64,000 nt of DNA, taken from positions 935,468-999,467 of the forward strand of contig NZ_LN929907.1 in NCBI RefSeq assembly GCF_001494595.1, given 5' to 3'. A program made the position numbers and the translations under genes. The stretch comes from Mycobacterium sp. M26 (GTDB taxonomy: Bacteria; Actinomycetota; Actinomycetes; Mycobacteriales; Mycobacteriaceae). Position 1 is the stretch's first letter. Every line of letters starts with the position of its first letter. The notes beneath the pieces are model-generated. The model saw only the letters and a list, made by a program, of their open reading frames with translations. It searched no databases and was not told the DNA's origin. Of this stretch, positions 1 through 8,903 are shown in pieces.

Positions 1-128
1 TGCCCGCCGGACGTGCCCTGCTGCTGGGCGGCGGCGCCAGTGGTGATGGTGGGGACCACATCCAATTGGTCAATCCATTCAGACACGTACACAGCACATC
101 TGAGAGCCGAGAGGGGTATCCGTCATGA
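1..128 (+). CDS. eccC3: ESX-3 ATPase EccC3, C-terminal end only (partial)
   Basis: Reading from base 3, the open frame gives a tail with LLLGGG and IQLVNPFR before TGA at 126-128. This is the kind of end found on EccC (FtsK/SpoIIIE-type) motor ATPases, and the next genes are those that follow eccC3 in ESX-3. Only about 41 codons lie inside the window, so no ATPase motif is visible and the call rests mainly on position. The stop codon overlaps the start of the PE gene (ATGA), which indicates translational coupling. EccC would be the cytoplasmic, substrate-recognising motor of the ESX-3 membrane complex. Confidence 0.75.
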   Translation, partial: PAGRALLLGGGASGDGGDHIQLVNPFRHVHSTSESREGYPS

Positions 129-436
129 CCCTGCGCGTCGTCCCCGAGGGCCTTGTCGCCGCGAGTGTCGCCATCGAAGCACTGGCCGCCCGGGTGGCGG
201 CCGTGCACGCCGGCGCCGCTCCGGTGGTGACTGCCGTGGTGCCCCCCGGCGCCGACCCCGTCTCGCTGCAGACCGCGGCCGGGTTCAGCGCTCAGGGCGC
301 CGAGCATGCCGCGGTATCCGCTCAGGGCATCACCGAGCTGGTGCGGGCCGCGATCGCGGTCGCCGAGTCCGGTACCGGCTATGCGGCCACCGACGCCGCA
401 GCCACCTCCTCCTACGTGATGGCGCGGGGCGGCTGA
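125..436 (+). CDS. PE5: PE family protein of ESX-3 (PE5-like)
   Basis: The product has 103 residues, the length of a bare PE domain with no C-terminal extension. The N-terminus carries the Pro-Glu pair ([10 protein letters not shown]), and a YAATD stretch near the end fits the YxxxD/E type VII secretion signal. It is followed by PPE with an overlapping start, the standard PE-PPE pairing: the two form a helical heterodimer that EspG3 escorts to the secretion machinery. Position between eccC3 and esxG identifies it as the ESX-3 PE. It is a secreted substrate rather than a machine part. Confidence 0.92.
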   Translation: MTLRVVPEGLVAASVAIEALAARVAAVHAGAAPVVTAVVPPGADPVSLQTAAGFSAQGAEHAAVSAQGITELVRAAIAVAESGTGYAATDAAATSSYVMARGG

Positions 437-1983
437 TGACCGCCCCAATCTGGATGGCGAGCCCACCGGAGATCCACTCGGCACTGCTCAGCGCCGGTCC
501 CGGTCCCGGTCAGCTGCTGGCCGCCGCCACGGCATGGACCGCGCTGAGCGTCGAATATTCCGCAGCCGCAACCGAACTGACCTCGATCCTCGCCGATGTA
601 CAGACCGGTTCCTGGCAAGGCCCCAGTGCGCAGCGATATGAGAGCGCACACGTTCCCTACCTCACGTGGCTCGAGCAGGCCAGCGTCGACAGTGCTGCGG
701 TCGCGGCCCAGCACGAGACGGCGGCGGCCGCCTACGCCACCGCTCTGGCCACCATGCCCACCCTCGCCGAGCTGGCCGTCAACCACGCGACTCACGCAGT
801 GTTGTTGGGCACCAACTTCTTTGGCATCAATACCATCCCGCTGGCCCTCAACGAGGCCGATTACGTCCGGATGTGGGTCCAGGCAGCCACGGTGATGGCC
901 GTCTACCAGGCTGTAGCCGGAACCGCACTGGCCGCGGCTCCGCGCATCGCCCCCGCGCCGCCGATCGCCGCACCCGGAGCCGAGGCACTCGCGCTGACCG
1001 ACCTCGGTACCGGCACTGCCGCGCAGGCCCAGGCAAGCGATTCCGGCTCGGCCCTCACCGAGTCGAACGTCATCGTCGACATGCTGGAGTCCTACATCAA
1101 GTCGCTGCCCGGCGGCGACCTCATCTGGGACTTCCTGACCAATCCGGTCTCCACCATCCAGCAGATACTGATCGACTTCGCCACCAACCCCGCACAGGCG
1201 CTGGTCACCTGGGGGCCGCTGCTGTCCGCGCTGCTCTATCAGGCCATCTTCCAACCACTCGGCTGGACCACCTGGGGCCTGGCGCTGGCCTCACCCTTCC
1301 TGATCCCGCTGGCTCTCGGTGCAGCGCTACCGCTGCTGGGTTTGCTGGCCATTCAGGGACCGGTCGCCACACCTGCGCCCGTCGCCGAAACGGCACCGGC
1401 ATCCCCTGCACCACAACGGGTCTCGCCGATCGCCATCTCCACCGCATCCCCGGGCGCTCCCGCGACCGCCCCGGCGTCGGCGGCAGGAACGGCTGCCCCC
1501 GCGTCCACGCCCGCACCGTCTGCCCCGGCCCCCGTCGCCCAGGGCATGTTCTACGCGGTAGCCGGCCCGGAGCCGGACGACGGACCCGGGCCGACGTTCA
1601 CCGAAGGCAGCGGAAGCAAGGCCCCGGTGTCCGAGGCAGCGCCCGCCGCCGCGGTCGTGGCCGGCCAGCGCACCGCCGCCCGTGCCCGGCGGCGGGCCCA
1701 GCAGGCCAAGGATCGCGGCCACCGCGACGAGTACATGGATCTCGACAGCGGCCCCGCCGAGTCCGAATCGACTGCGCCCCCGTCGGTCACCACCTCCAAC
1801 CGCGGCGCCGGACCGATCGGATTCAGCGGTACCGAAACCCGCACCCGCCGAGCCGAGGTCGCCGCTGGGCTCACCGAGTTGTCGGCCGGAACCCTCGACG
1901 AGCGCCCCACCATGCCGATGCTCCCAGCCACCTGGGACACCGACGACGAACCCAACGCCAAGATGATTGGAGAAACACCGTGA
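436..1983 (+). CDS. PPE4: PPE family protein of ESX-3 (PPE4-like)
   Basis: ATG at 436 overlaps the PE stop (TGATG), so the longer open frame beginning at base 13 is not the gene. The 515-residue product starts with the PPE signature (MASPPE at about 7-12), has the SWQG turn at about 57-60, and continues with a helical PPE domain to about residue 180. The rest is hydrophobic and then Ala/Pro-rich with a basic, charged tail. It partners the upstream PE protein and is expected to be recognised by EspG3. PPE4 of ESX-3 is linked to mycobactin-dependent iron uptake in M. tuberculosis (family knowledge). Confidence 0.92.
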   Translation: MTAPIWMASPPEIHSALLSAGPGPGQLLAAATAWTALSVEYSAAATELTSILADVQTGSWQGPSAQRYESAHVPYLTWLEQASVDSAAVAAQHETAAAAYATALATMPTLAELAVNHATHAVLLGTNFFGINTIPLALNEADYVRMWVQAATVMAVYQAVAGTALAAAPRIAPAPPIAAPGAEALALTDLGTGTAAQAQASDSGSALTESNVIVDMLESYIKSLPGGDLIWDFLTNPVSTIQQILIDFATNPAQALVTWGPLLSALLYQAIFQPLGWTTWGLALASPFLIPLALGAALPLLGLLAIQGPVATPAPVAETAPASPAPQRVSPIAISTASPGAPATAPASAAGTAAPASTPAPSAPAPVAQGMFYAVAGPEPDDGPGPTFTEGSGSKAPVSEAAPAAAVVAGQRTAARARRRAQQAKDRGHRDEYMDLDSGPAESESTAPPSVTTSNRGAGPIGFSGTETRTRRAEVAAGLTELSAGTLDERPTMPMLPATWDTDDEPNAKMIGETP

Positions 1984-2273
1984 GCATGCTTGATGCCCAT
2001 ATCCCGCAGATTGTCGCCGCCGAGGCGGCCTTCGGCGCCAAGACGGCGCTGATGCGCAGCACGATCGCCCAGGCCGAGCAGGCCGCCATGGCTGCCCAGG
2101 CGTTCCACATGGGCGAGTCCGCTGCCGCGTTCCAGGTATCCCACGCCCGGTTCGTCGAGGTCGCCGCGAAGGTGAACTCGCTGCTCGATATCGCCCAGGT
2201 GAACCTCGGCGACGCCGGCGCCAGCTACGTCGCCGAAGATGCCGCCGCCGCAACGACATACGGAGGATTCTGA
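1980..2273 (+). CDS. esxG: WXG100 protein EsxG
   Basis: GTG at 1980 overlaps the PPE stop. The 97-residue product is close to EsxG throughout (SMLDAHIPQ at the start, AQAFHMGES in the turn, TYGGF at the end). As in other EsxG proteins, the WxG turn is replaced by a His-containing turn. EsxG and EsxH form the four-helix heterodimer secreted by ESX-3. The frame was chosen by homology and by overlap with neighbouring genes; the longer open frame covering 666-2273 is an extension running through the PPE gene. Confidence 0.95.
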   Translation: MSMLDAHIPQIVAAEAAFGAKTALMRSTIAQAEQAAMAAQAFHMGESAAAFQVSHARFVEVAAKVNSLLDIAQVNLGDAGASYVAEDAAAATTYGGF

Positions 2274-2560
2274 TGTCCCAGATCATGTACAACTACCCGG
2301 CCATGCTCGGGCACGCCGCCGAGATGGCCGGCTACGCGGGCACACTGCAGGCCGTCGGAGCCGACATCGCCACCGAACAGGCCGCCCTGCAGGGTGCCTG
2401 GCAGGGCGATACCGGCATGACCTACCAGGCCTGGCAGGCGCAGTGGAACCTGGCGATGGAGGAACTGGTGCGCGCCTACCGGGCGATGGCCACCACCCAC
2501 GAGACCAACACGCTGTCGATGAACGCTCGGGATCAGGCCGAGGGTGCCAAGTGGGGATGA
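2273..2560 (+). CDS. esxH: WXG100 protein EsxH (TB10.4)
   Basis: This 95-residue protein begins [15 protein letters not shown], nearly identical to TB10.4 as I remember it, and has the WQGDTG turn at about 43-48. The start overlaps the esxG stop (TGATG). EsxH dimerises with EsxG and binds Zn2+. In pathogens the complex also interferes with host ESCRT trafficking. The heterodimer is the main secreted product of ESX-3 and is needed for iron and zinc homeostasis. Confidence 0.97.
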   Translation: MSQIMYNYPAMLGHAAEMAGYAGTLQAVGADIATEQAALQGAWQGDTGMTYQAWQAQWNLAMEELVRAYRAMATTHETNTLSMNARDQAEGAKWG

Positions 2561-2563
2561 GAC

Positions 2564-3388
2564 GTGACCGCACCTGATGCGGTCGAACTCACCGCGGACG
2601 CCGCGTGGCTTCTCGCGGAAAGCCTTGGTGCCGGATCCTTTCCGTGGGTCCTGGCGATCACCGGCCCGCACGACCGGTCGCAGAACGCGAGTGTGTGCGA
2701 GGAGATGACCGAACTGGGCGTGCTGCTGCCCAACGGAGCGGTACACGCCGCGGTGGCGCGCTGGATCCGCACGGCCTGCGCACCGCAGGCCTGGCTGGAA
2801 CTGCGGTATGTGCGCGACCGCGGAGCAGCAGTCCTACGCGGATTGGTAGCGCGGCGGGCCGATCACACCGTCGTGGTGCTGCGCAGCGGCCCCCTGGTCA
2901 CTGTGTCCGAGCTGCCCATCAGCGACGCGGCGTTCCTGGTTCCCGCCGTCACCGCCCCACTGCGGCATCGCACACCGGCGAGGTTCACCGAGTTCATCCT
3001 TCCGACGCGGGTGGGTGCCCGCGCCGATGAGCGGTTGCGGGCCGGTGCCGATGTCGATGCCGTGCTCGACGAGTTGGGTGTGCCGCCGTCCGCGGCCGCG
3101 GTGGTGCGCTCGGTGTTCACCGGCGGCAGCGACTACCTCGAGATTCGGGCCGGGTGTGCGCGCGACGGCCGCCACCAGCTGTCCGAGGTGGGGATCGGGA
3201 TCGTCGACACCCCGGCCGGCCGGCTGCTGGTCAGCCCGCAGCAGGCCGAGGACGGGACGTGGCTGTCCAGCTTCGCGCCCGCAACCCCGTTCGCCATCGC
3301 CGCCGCGCTGGACCGGTTGACCGACACCCTGCCCGCCGGGCGATGGTTCCCGTCGGCCGTGCTGACCCGCGACTTCGCCGCCCCTTGA
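2564..3388 (+). CDS. espG3: ESX-3 secretion chaperone EspG3
   Basis: GTG start three bases after the esxH stop; 274 residues, typical for EspG. The N-terminus (VELTADAAWLLAESL) and the repeated alpha/beta halves match the EspG fold. EspG proteins are cytosolic chaperones that bind the tip of the PE-PPE dimer and define which ESX system exports it. The partner should be the PE/PPE pair at 125-1983. The gene continues the ESX-3 operon, with a 16-base gap to eccD3. Confidence 0.92.
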   Translation: MTAPDAVELTADAAWLLAESLGAGSFPWVLAITGPHDRSQNASVCEEMTELGVLLPNGAVHAAVARWIRTACAPQAWLELRYVRDRGAAVLRGLVARRADHTVVVLRSGPLVTVSELPISDAAFLVPAVTAPLRHRTPARFTEFILPTRVGARADERLRAGADVDAVLDELGVPPSAAAVVRSVFTGGSDYLEIRAGCARDGRHQLSEVGIGIVDTPAGRLLVSPQQAEDGTWLSSFAPATPFAIAAALDRLTDTLPAGRWFPSAVLTRDFAAP

Positions 3389-3404
3389 TCAGGAGACAAC
3401 GACC

Positions 3405-4790
3405 ATGACCGAAACCCCGGTGCTGCCGATCGTGCGCATCGCCGTCCTGGCGCACGGCCGGATCACCGACGTCGCCGTGCCCACCGAACTCCCGCTGCGC
3501 GAGCTCGTGCCGGCACTGACCCGTCTGGTCCCGCAGCCCGACGACGCGGGGGAGCCCGACCTCACCCCGCTGACGCTGGCCCCGATCGGTGGTGCGCCGT
3601 TCAGCGTGGATGCCAGCCTCGACACGGTCGGCATCGTCGACGGTGATCTGCTGGCCCTGCAGCCGGTTCCGCAGCAGCCCACCCCGGTCGGCGTGGTCGA
3701 GGACATCGCCGACGCGGCGGTGATCTTCTCCGAGGCCCGCCGACGGCCGTGGGGGCCGGCCCGGCTGGCGGTCGGGGCGCGGCTTGCCGTCGCGACGTTG
3801 ATCGTGGCCGTGTCGGCAGTGGCCGTCGCACACCGCGCCGGATCACCCATCGCGTTCGCCCTGGTATCCGCGGTGGCGGTGGTGGCCGCCGGGGCGGCAC
3901 TGGCCCTACGGGCCCGGTCGTCGCGCATCGCCGGGGAGATCGCGGCGCTGGCACTGCTGCCGATCGCGGTGGCGTTCGCGCTGGCCGTCCCCGGGACCTG
4001 GGGCCCGGCACATCTCATGCTGGCCGCCGCAGCGGTGGCAGCATGGTCGGTCATCGTCCTGGCGCAGAGCGAGGACCGGGTGGCGGTCTTCACCGCGGCC
4101 GGGACCGTCGCAGCAGCAACACTTCTCGTGACGGCCGCGGCCACGCTGTGGCAGCTTCCCGCGCTGACGGTGGGCTGTCTGCTCATCGTGCTCGCGCTGC
4201 TGGTGACGGTATCGGCGCCGCAACTGGCCGCGGTGTGGGCCCGATTCCCGCTGCCGGTGATCCCGGCCCCCGGCGACCCGATTCCGTCGGCGGCACCGGA
4301 CCGGGTACTCGCCGACCTGCCGCGCCGGATCCGGCGCGGCGAAGCCCACCAGAGCGGTCTGATCGCCGCAGGCGTGATGTTGTCGGTCGCCGGAGCACTG
4401 TTCGTCGCCACCACGCCCGGTGGTCCCGGCACGTGGGGGTGGTACCTGATCGCCGCCAGCACCGCGGCGGCGGTGCTGCGGGCCCGGGTCTGGGACACCA
4501 CGGCATGCAAGGCCTGGCTGCTGTCCCAGCCGTTCGGGGTCTGCGTCGGCTTGCTGGTGATCGCACTGGTCGAGGGCCGGCTGGTGGCGGCGACGTGGGT
4601 GCTGGCGGTGCTCGCCGCCGTGACCGCCATCTGGGTGCTGGTGGCGGTGAGCCCCGATATCGCCTCGGCGCAACGGTATTCGCTGCCTCTGCGGCGGCTG
4701 GTCGGGTTCGCCGCCTCGGCGCTGGATGCCTCGCTCATCCCGGTGGCGGTCTACCTGATCGGCATCTTCAGCTGGGTGTTGGATCGATGA
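3405..4790 (+). CDS. eccD3: ESX-3 membrane channel protein EccD3
   Basis: The 461-residue protein has a soluble N-terminal part (about 1-110, ubiquitin-like in EccD family members) followed by about eleven hydrophobic segments to the C-terminus. That is the EccD architecture which lines the inner-membrane pore of the EccBCDE complex. The purine-rich stretch just before 3405 (GGAGACAACG) provides a ribosome site. The stop overlaps the mycP3 ATG at 4787. Confidence 0.93.
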   Translation: MTETPVLPIVRIAVLAHGRITDVAVPTELPLRELVPALTRLVPQPDDAGEPDLTPLTLAPIGGAPFSVDASLDTVGIVDGDLLALQPVPQQPTPVGVVEDIADAAVIFSEARRRPWGPARLAVGARLAVATLIVAVSAVAVAHRAGSPIAFALVSAVAVVAAGAALALRARSSRIAGEIAALALLPIAVAFALAVPGTWGPAHLMLAAAAVAAWSVIVLAQSEDRVAVFTAAGTVAAATLLVTAAATLWQLPALTVGCLLIVLALLVTVSAPQLAAVWARFPLPVIPAPGDPIPSAAPDRVLADLPRRIRRGEAHQSGLIAAGVMLSVAGALFVATTPGGPGTWGWYLIAASTAAAVLRARVWDTTACKAWLLSQPFGVCVGLLVIALVEGRLVAATWVLAVLAAVTAIWVLVAVSPDIASAQRYSLPLRRLVGFAASALDASLIPVAVYLIGIFSWVLDR

Positions 4791-6115
4791 TGCGCTCCGC
4801 CGCGGTGGTCGCGGCGGCAGTGCTGGCCGCCGCGCCGACGGCCGGGGCGCTGAGCCCACCGGTGGCCGACCCGGCCGTGCCGGTGCCGTCCGGCGCCGCC
4901 GGACCGGTCGCCGCGATGAGCCAGCGCGCCCAGTGTGTGGTCACCGGCCTGCGCCCGGGCAGCACCCTCGCCGACCCGCCGATGCTGAATCTCGCTGCTG
5001 CAGGACAATTCTCCCGTGGCGAGGGGCAGACCGTCGCCGTCATCGACACCGGTGTGCGCCCGGGTCCGCGACTTCCCAACGTGATCGGCGGTGGTGACTT
5101 CCTGTCCTCCGGTGACGGGCTGACCGACTGCGACGGGCACGGCACACTGGTTGCCGGGATCATCGGCGGCCAGCCCGGCCCCGACGGTTTCACCGGCGTA
5201 GCGCCGGCGGCGCGGCTGCTGTCGATCCGGGCAACCTCACCGCGATTCGCACCAGGCGCAACCGGGTCCGACCCGCAGGAGGTCCAGGCCCGCGTCGACA
5301 TCGAGACCACGGCGCGTGCGGTGGTGCGCGCCGCCGATCTCGGCGCCACCGTGATCGTCATCTCGACCGCGACCTGTCTGGCACCCGACCGGCTGGACAG
5401 CCAACCGGCACTCGGGGCGGCGCTGCGCTACGCGGCCATCGACAAGGACGCCGTGATCATCGCCGCCGCAGGCGATTCCGGCACCGGTGGTTGCGCCTCG
5501 AACCCGCTCGGCGGGCTGGATCAACCGGCCGATCCCCGCAACTGGGTCGGTGTCACGTCGGTCTCGGTGCCGTCGTGGTGGCAGCCATACGTGCTGTCGG
5601 TCGGTGCGCTGACCTCAGCCGGGCAACCGGCCGTGTTCACCATGGCCGGTCCGTGGGTCGGTATCGCCGCGCCGGGGGAGAACATCGTGTCGCTGAGCAA
5701 CGGCGACGGCGGCGGCCTGGCCGACGGGATGCCGGACGGTCGTGGCGGTATGGCCGCGCTGAGCGGCTCGGGGTATGCCGCCGCCTACGTCGCGGGCACC
5801 GCCGCACTGGTGCGCAGCCGATTCCCGGAGATACCCGCCGACGAGGTGGTGCGTCGGCTCACCGCCACCGCACACAACGCCGCGCAAGCACCGTCCAACC
5901 TCGTCGGTGCCGGAACTCTCGACCCGGTGGGGGCGCTCACCTGGACGGTGAGTGCACCGCAGCACGGGGTGCCGGCAACGGTCCGCCTCGCCGCACCGGT
6001 GCCGCCGCCCGCCGTCGACCCGACACCGCGCACCGTCGCGTTCGTCGGATCCGGCCTGCTCGCCGTGGCGACCGCCGTCGTGGTCGTGCGCAGCCGCCGA
6101 AAGGAGCAGGTATGA
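4787..6115 (+). CDS. mycP3: Mycosin MycP3, likely catalytically inactive
   Basis: ATG at 4787 overlaps the eccD3 stop; 442 residues. A signal peptide (about 1-21) and a C-terminal membrane anchor (about 408-430, followed by RSRRKEQV) give the mycosin layout. Asp87 (VIDTG) and His118 (DGHGT) of the subtilisin triad are present. In the nucleophile motif, normally GTSYAA, the sequence reads SGSGYAAAYV, so the catalytic Ser position (residue 329) is Gly with a Ser one residue earlier. The oxyanion-hole Asn (AAAGN) is Asp230 (AAAGDSG). Mycosins stabilise the ESX membrane complex independently of proteolysis, so the gene is probably functional structurally. Codon use and frame are otherwise normal. 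Confidence 0.93.
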   Translation: MMRSAAVVAAAVLAAAPTAGALSPPVADPAVPVPSGAAGPVAAMSQRAQCVVTGLRPGSTLADPPMLNLAAAGQFSRGEGQTVAVIDTGVRPGPRLPNVIGGGDFLSSGDGLTDCDGHGTLVAGIIGGQPGPDGFTGVAPAARLLSIRATSPRFAPGATGSDPQEVQARVDIETTARAVVRAADLGATVIVISTATCLAPDRLDSQPALGAALRYAAIDKDAVIIAAAGDSGTGGCASNPLGGLDQPADPRNWVGVTSVSVPSWWQPYVLSVGALTSAGQPAVFTMAGPWVGIAAPGENIVSLSNGDGGGLADGMPDGRGGMAALSGSGYAAAYVAGTAALVRSRFPEIPADEVVRRLTATAHNAAQAPSNLVGAGTLDPVGALTWTVSAPQHGVPATVRLAAPVPPPAVDPTPRTVAFVGSGLLAVATAVVVVRSRRKEQV

Positions 6116-6921
6116 ATCGGGTTCGCCTGACCGTGGTGATCGCCGCGGCGATTACCGCCGGCTACGCCTACCCCTGGCAGTCGGGGCCCGACCGGTGGGT
6201 GCTGGGTGTCGCCGCCGCGGTGGTCGCGGCCGCACTGGTGAGGTGGCGCGGCCGCCACCTCACCACCCTGCTCACCGAGCGACTGCGAATTGCCTTGCGA
6301 GGCAAACGGATATCAGTGCCAAATGACCCGGCGGCCACCACCGTCCTGCTGCGGATCGAGGACGGTGAACCACCAACAGACCTCCTGACCGGCTACCTCG
6401 AGCGCTACGGTCTGCGGTGCGAATCGATCAGAATCACCACCAGAAGCACGCCGGGCCGGCGCGCGGTCTGGATCGGGCTGCGATTCAGCGCAGCTCAGAA
6501 CCTGGCTGCACTGCAGGCCAGATCCCCGCAGATCCCGCTGCACCAGACGGCCCGCAACACCGGCCGCCGGCTGATCGAGCAACTGGCCGAACAGGGCGTC
6601 ACAGCAACGCTTGTCGACTCCGCTGACGTCCCCGATCTGGTGGCCGATGACGCCCGCGAACGCTGGCGATCGGTCACCGACTCCCGTGGCCACCTCACCG
6701 CCTACGGCGACTCGGCGATCGACCCGGTGCCGCACTGTTCGGAATCCTGGTCGGTGGTCGAGATCTCGGGTACCCCCACCCATCCGAGGATCAGATCTGC
6801 CCTCGCGATCCGCACCGAGAGCACGCCCGTGGCGATCCCCGGTGCGGTGGCGCTCACCGGCCGTCAGGCCGCCGCGCTGGCCGCACTTCACCCGCTGTCG
6901 GGTAGCCGACTGCTCAACTGA
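6112..6921 (+). CDS. eccE3: ESX-3 membrane protein EccE3
   Basis: ATG at 6112 overlaps the mycP3 stop (ATGA). The product has 269 residues, with two hydrophobic segments close to the N-terminus (about 5-22 and 26-45) followed by a soluble domain, the EccE plan. It appears shorter than M. tuberculosis EccE3 (about 331 residues, from memory). EccE sits on the periphery of the EccBCDE membrane complex. It is the last secretion gene of the locus, and a flavoprotein gene follows after 14 bases. Confidence 0.9.
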   Translation: MNRVRLTVVIAAAITAGYAYPWQSGPDRWVLGVAAAVVAAALVRWRGRHLTTLLTERLRIALRGKRISVPNDPAATTVLLRIEDGEPPTDLLTGYLERYGLRCESIRITTRSTPGRRAVWIGLRFSAAQNLAALQARSPQIPLHQTARNTGRRLIEQLAEQGVTATLVDSADVPDLVADDARERWRSVTDSRGHLTAYGDSAIDPVPHCSESWSVVEISGTPTHPRIRSALAIRTESTPVAIPGAVALTGRQAAALAALHPLSGSRLLN

Positions 6922-6935
6922 GAAATGGAGAACCG

Positions 6936-7658
6936 ATGACCGAGACGAAACTGTCCCGCGGCTGGCAGGGCGCCATGCTGAAGCTGCTGCGCGCCGGTGA
7001 CTATGAACTGACCGTGACCGGACGTGAACAGATCACCGAACACTATCTGCGCCTGAGCTTCTCGGCCGGTGGCATGCTTGCCGACCGGCCCGTGCACCCC
7101 ACGATGTGGGTCCGGATGTGGTTTCCCGACGGCGCCAAACTGCACCAGCGCGGCTACACCCTGGTCAACCCCGACCCCGACGCCGACCGGGTGGACATCG
7201 AGTTCGCGCTGCACGACGGGATCGCCTCACGCTGGGCCGGTGCCGCCGCGCCCGGAGACACCATCGGTGTGACCGTGCTGGGCAGTAACTTCACCCTTCC
7301 CGATCCGCAGCCCGCGGGGTATCTGATCGTCGGCGACACCGCCTCGCTGCCGGCGATCAACACCCTGCTCGACGCGATCGGCGATGTCCCGGCCAAGGTG
7401 TTCCTGGGCGCCGCTCACGACGACGACCCGACGCTGCCGGTCGCCCGTTCCGCCGATGTGGTGTGGATCGACCGTGGCGAATCCGGTGCCGGTCTGGTCG
7501 ATGCGGTGAGCGCGGCGGCTTACGACGCCGAGGACCACTTCGGCTGGGTGGCCACCGATAACCGCACCACCCGGGCGGTCGCCAAGGTGCTTCGTGAGGA
7601 CTACCGCATCCCGCGCGCGTCGATCAAGGCGCAGGCCTACTGGGCTGAGGGCGCCTGA
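6936..7658 (+). CDS. Siderophore-interacting FAD protein (ViuB-like)
   Basis: This 240-residue protein has the flavin-binding stretch RGYTLVNPD (about 71-79), a nucleotide-pocket region (GDTASLPAIN) and the YWAEG C-terminus typical of siderophore-interacting proteins. The family reduces ferric siderophores in the cytosol with NAD(P)H and FAD, releasing Fe2+. A GGAG lies 5 bases before ATG 6936. It begins 14 bases after eccE3 on the same strand, so it is probably transcribed with ESX-3, which is itself required for mycobactin-mediated iron use. Its 3' end overlaps the convergent polymerase gene by 22 bases. Confidence 0.85.
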   Translation: MTETKLSRGWQGAMLKLLRAGDYELTVTGREQITEHYLRLSFSAGGMLADRPVHPTMWVRMWFPDGAKLHQRGYTLVNPDPDADRVDIEFALHDGIASRWAGAAAPGDTIGVTVLGSNFTLPDPQPAGYLIVGDTASLPAINTLLDAIGDVPAKVFLGAAHDDDPTLPVARSADVVWIDRGESGAGLVDAVSAAAYDAEDHFGWVATDNRTTRAVAKVLREDYRIPRASIKAQAYWAEGA

Positions 7659-8839
7659 CGGCCTGAATAGCCTTGCCAGGGACTGTAATCGGCGATCAGA
7701 TCCTCCTGGGGCGGCCGCTGCGCGGCGGGCACGTGTTCGAGGTTGATGCGAATGCGGTACCAGATCGAACTGGGGCCGCGCATCCCGTCGACCAGGATGT
7801 CGGTGGGCGCCAGCAGCGCCGCCGCCTCCGGGTGACGCGACGTCCACACCTGCAGCGCGGCCATCGCCTCGTCGCGGGTCTTGGTGCGGGCCACCTCGAT
7901 CAGCGGCTTGCTGCCCTTGGGCGGTTTTTCGGCCGGGCCGAGTTCCTCGGCCAGCCGCAACAACCCGTCCAGCGAGCCCACCGCGTCGTCCATCCCGGCC
8001 CACGGGTCGCCTTGTTCGGCGAACCGGGCGGGCACGGTGTCGATGGTGAACGCCTCGGCCCGGCAACCGGGTACCTCGTCCCACCGCAGGGGTGTCGAGA
8101 CCCGGGCATCGGGCGTCGCGCGCACCGAGTAGGCCGAGGCGACCGTGCGGTCCTTGGCGTTCTGGTTGAAGTCGACGAACACCGTCTGCCCGCGGTCTTC
8201 CTTCCACCACCGGCTGGTCGCCAACTCCGGCGCCCGTCGCTCCACCTCGCGGGCCACCGTCTCCGCGGCCAGCCGCACCTGCTTGAACGGCCAGTGCGGG
8301 GCGATGCGGGCATAGATGTGAAAGCCGCGCGAACCGGACGTTTTGGGCCAGGCCGTCAGGCCGTGGTCTTCGAGCACCTCGCGCGCCACCTGAGCGACGT
8401 CGAGGATCTGCGGCCAGGTCACCCCGGGCATCGGGTCGAGGTCGATCCGCAGCTCGTCGGGATGGTCCAGATCACCGGAGCGCACCGGATGCGGGTTGAA
8501 GTCGACGCAGCCCAGATTGACCGCCCACACCAGGCCGGCCGCGTCGTAGAGGACCGCTTCCTTGGCCGAGGTGCCCCGGGCGTAGCGCAGTTCGGCGACC
8601 TCGATCCAGTCCGGACGCTTCTCCGGGGCACGCTTCTGGAAGATCGCCTCCTCGGTGATGCCCTTGACGAAGCGTTTGAGGATCATCGGCCGGTCGGCGA
8701 CCCCGCGCAGCGCGCCGTCGGCCACCGCCAGGTAGTAGTCGACCAGATCCAGCTTGGTCACCGGGCCGCGGTCACCCACGCCCGGGAACACCACTTTGTC
8801 CGGATGGCTGATGCTGACCTGGCGGCCGCCTACCTCCAT
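7637..8839 (-). CDS. LigD-type DNA polymerase/primase domain protein (PolD2/Rv0269c-like)
   Basis: The 400-residue protein is a stand-alone LigD POL domain (archaeo-eukaryotic primase superfamily). The metal-binding pair is seen in RIDLDP (Asp133, Asp135), with GSRGFHIY (His174) and the third carboxylate in FVDFNQN (Asp223). No ligase or nuclease domain is present. Such proteins add ribo- or deoxynucleotides to gaps and ends in mycobacterial repair. It lies next to fadD2 and fadE6, as does Rv0269c in H37Rv, so it is more likely the PolD2 than the PolD1 paralogue. A 64-base gap separates it from divergent fadD2. Confidence 0.88.
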   Translation of the reverse strand: MEVGGRQVSISHPDKVVFPGVGDRGPVTKLDLVDYYLAVADGALRGVADRPMILKRFVKGITEEAIFQKRAPEKRPDWIEVAELRYARGTSAKEAVLYDAAGLVWAVNLGCVDFNPHPVRSGDLDHPDELRIDLDPMPGVTWPQILDVAQVAREVLEDHGLTAWPKTSGSRGFHIYARIAPHWPFKQVRLAAETVAREVERRAPELATSRWWKEDRGQTVFVDFNQNAKDRTVASAYSVRATPDARVSTPLRWDEVPGCRAEAFTIDTVPARFAEQGDPWAGMDDAVGSLDGLLRLAEELGPAEKPPKGSKPLIEVARTKTRDEAMAALQVWTSRHPEAAALLAPTDILVDGMRGPSSIWYRIRINLEHVPAAQRPPQEDLIADYSPWQGYSGRQAPSAQ

Positions 8840-8903
8840 AAGGCCATGCTAAGTGCGTGCGCATTCCGCTCAGCCCACGACGTGCGTCACCTAGGGTGGC
8901 GGC

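Noticed and set aside
412..1254. Long minus-strand open frame opposite the PPE gene
   Set aside because: It is a high-GC shadow frame rich in Gly/Arg/Cys. The plus-strand PE/PPE genes explain this region fully.
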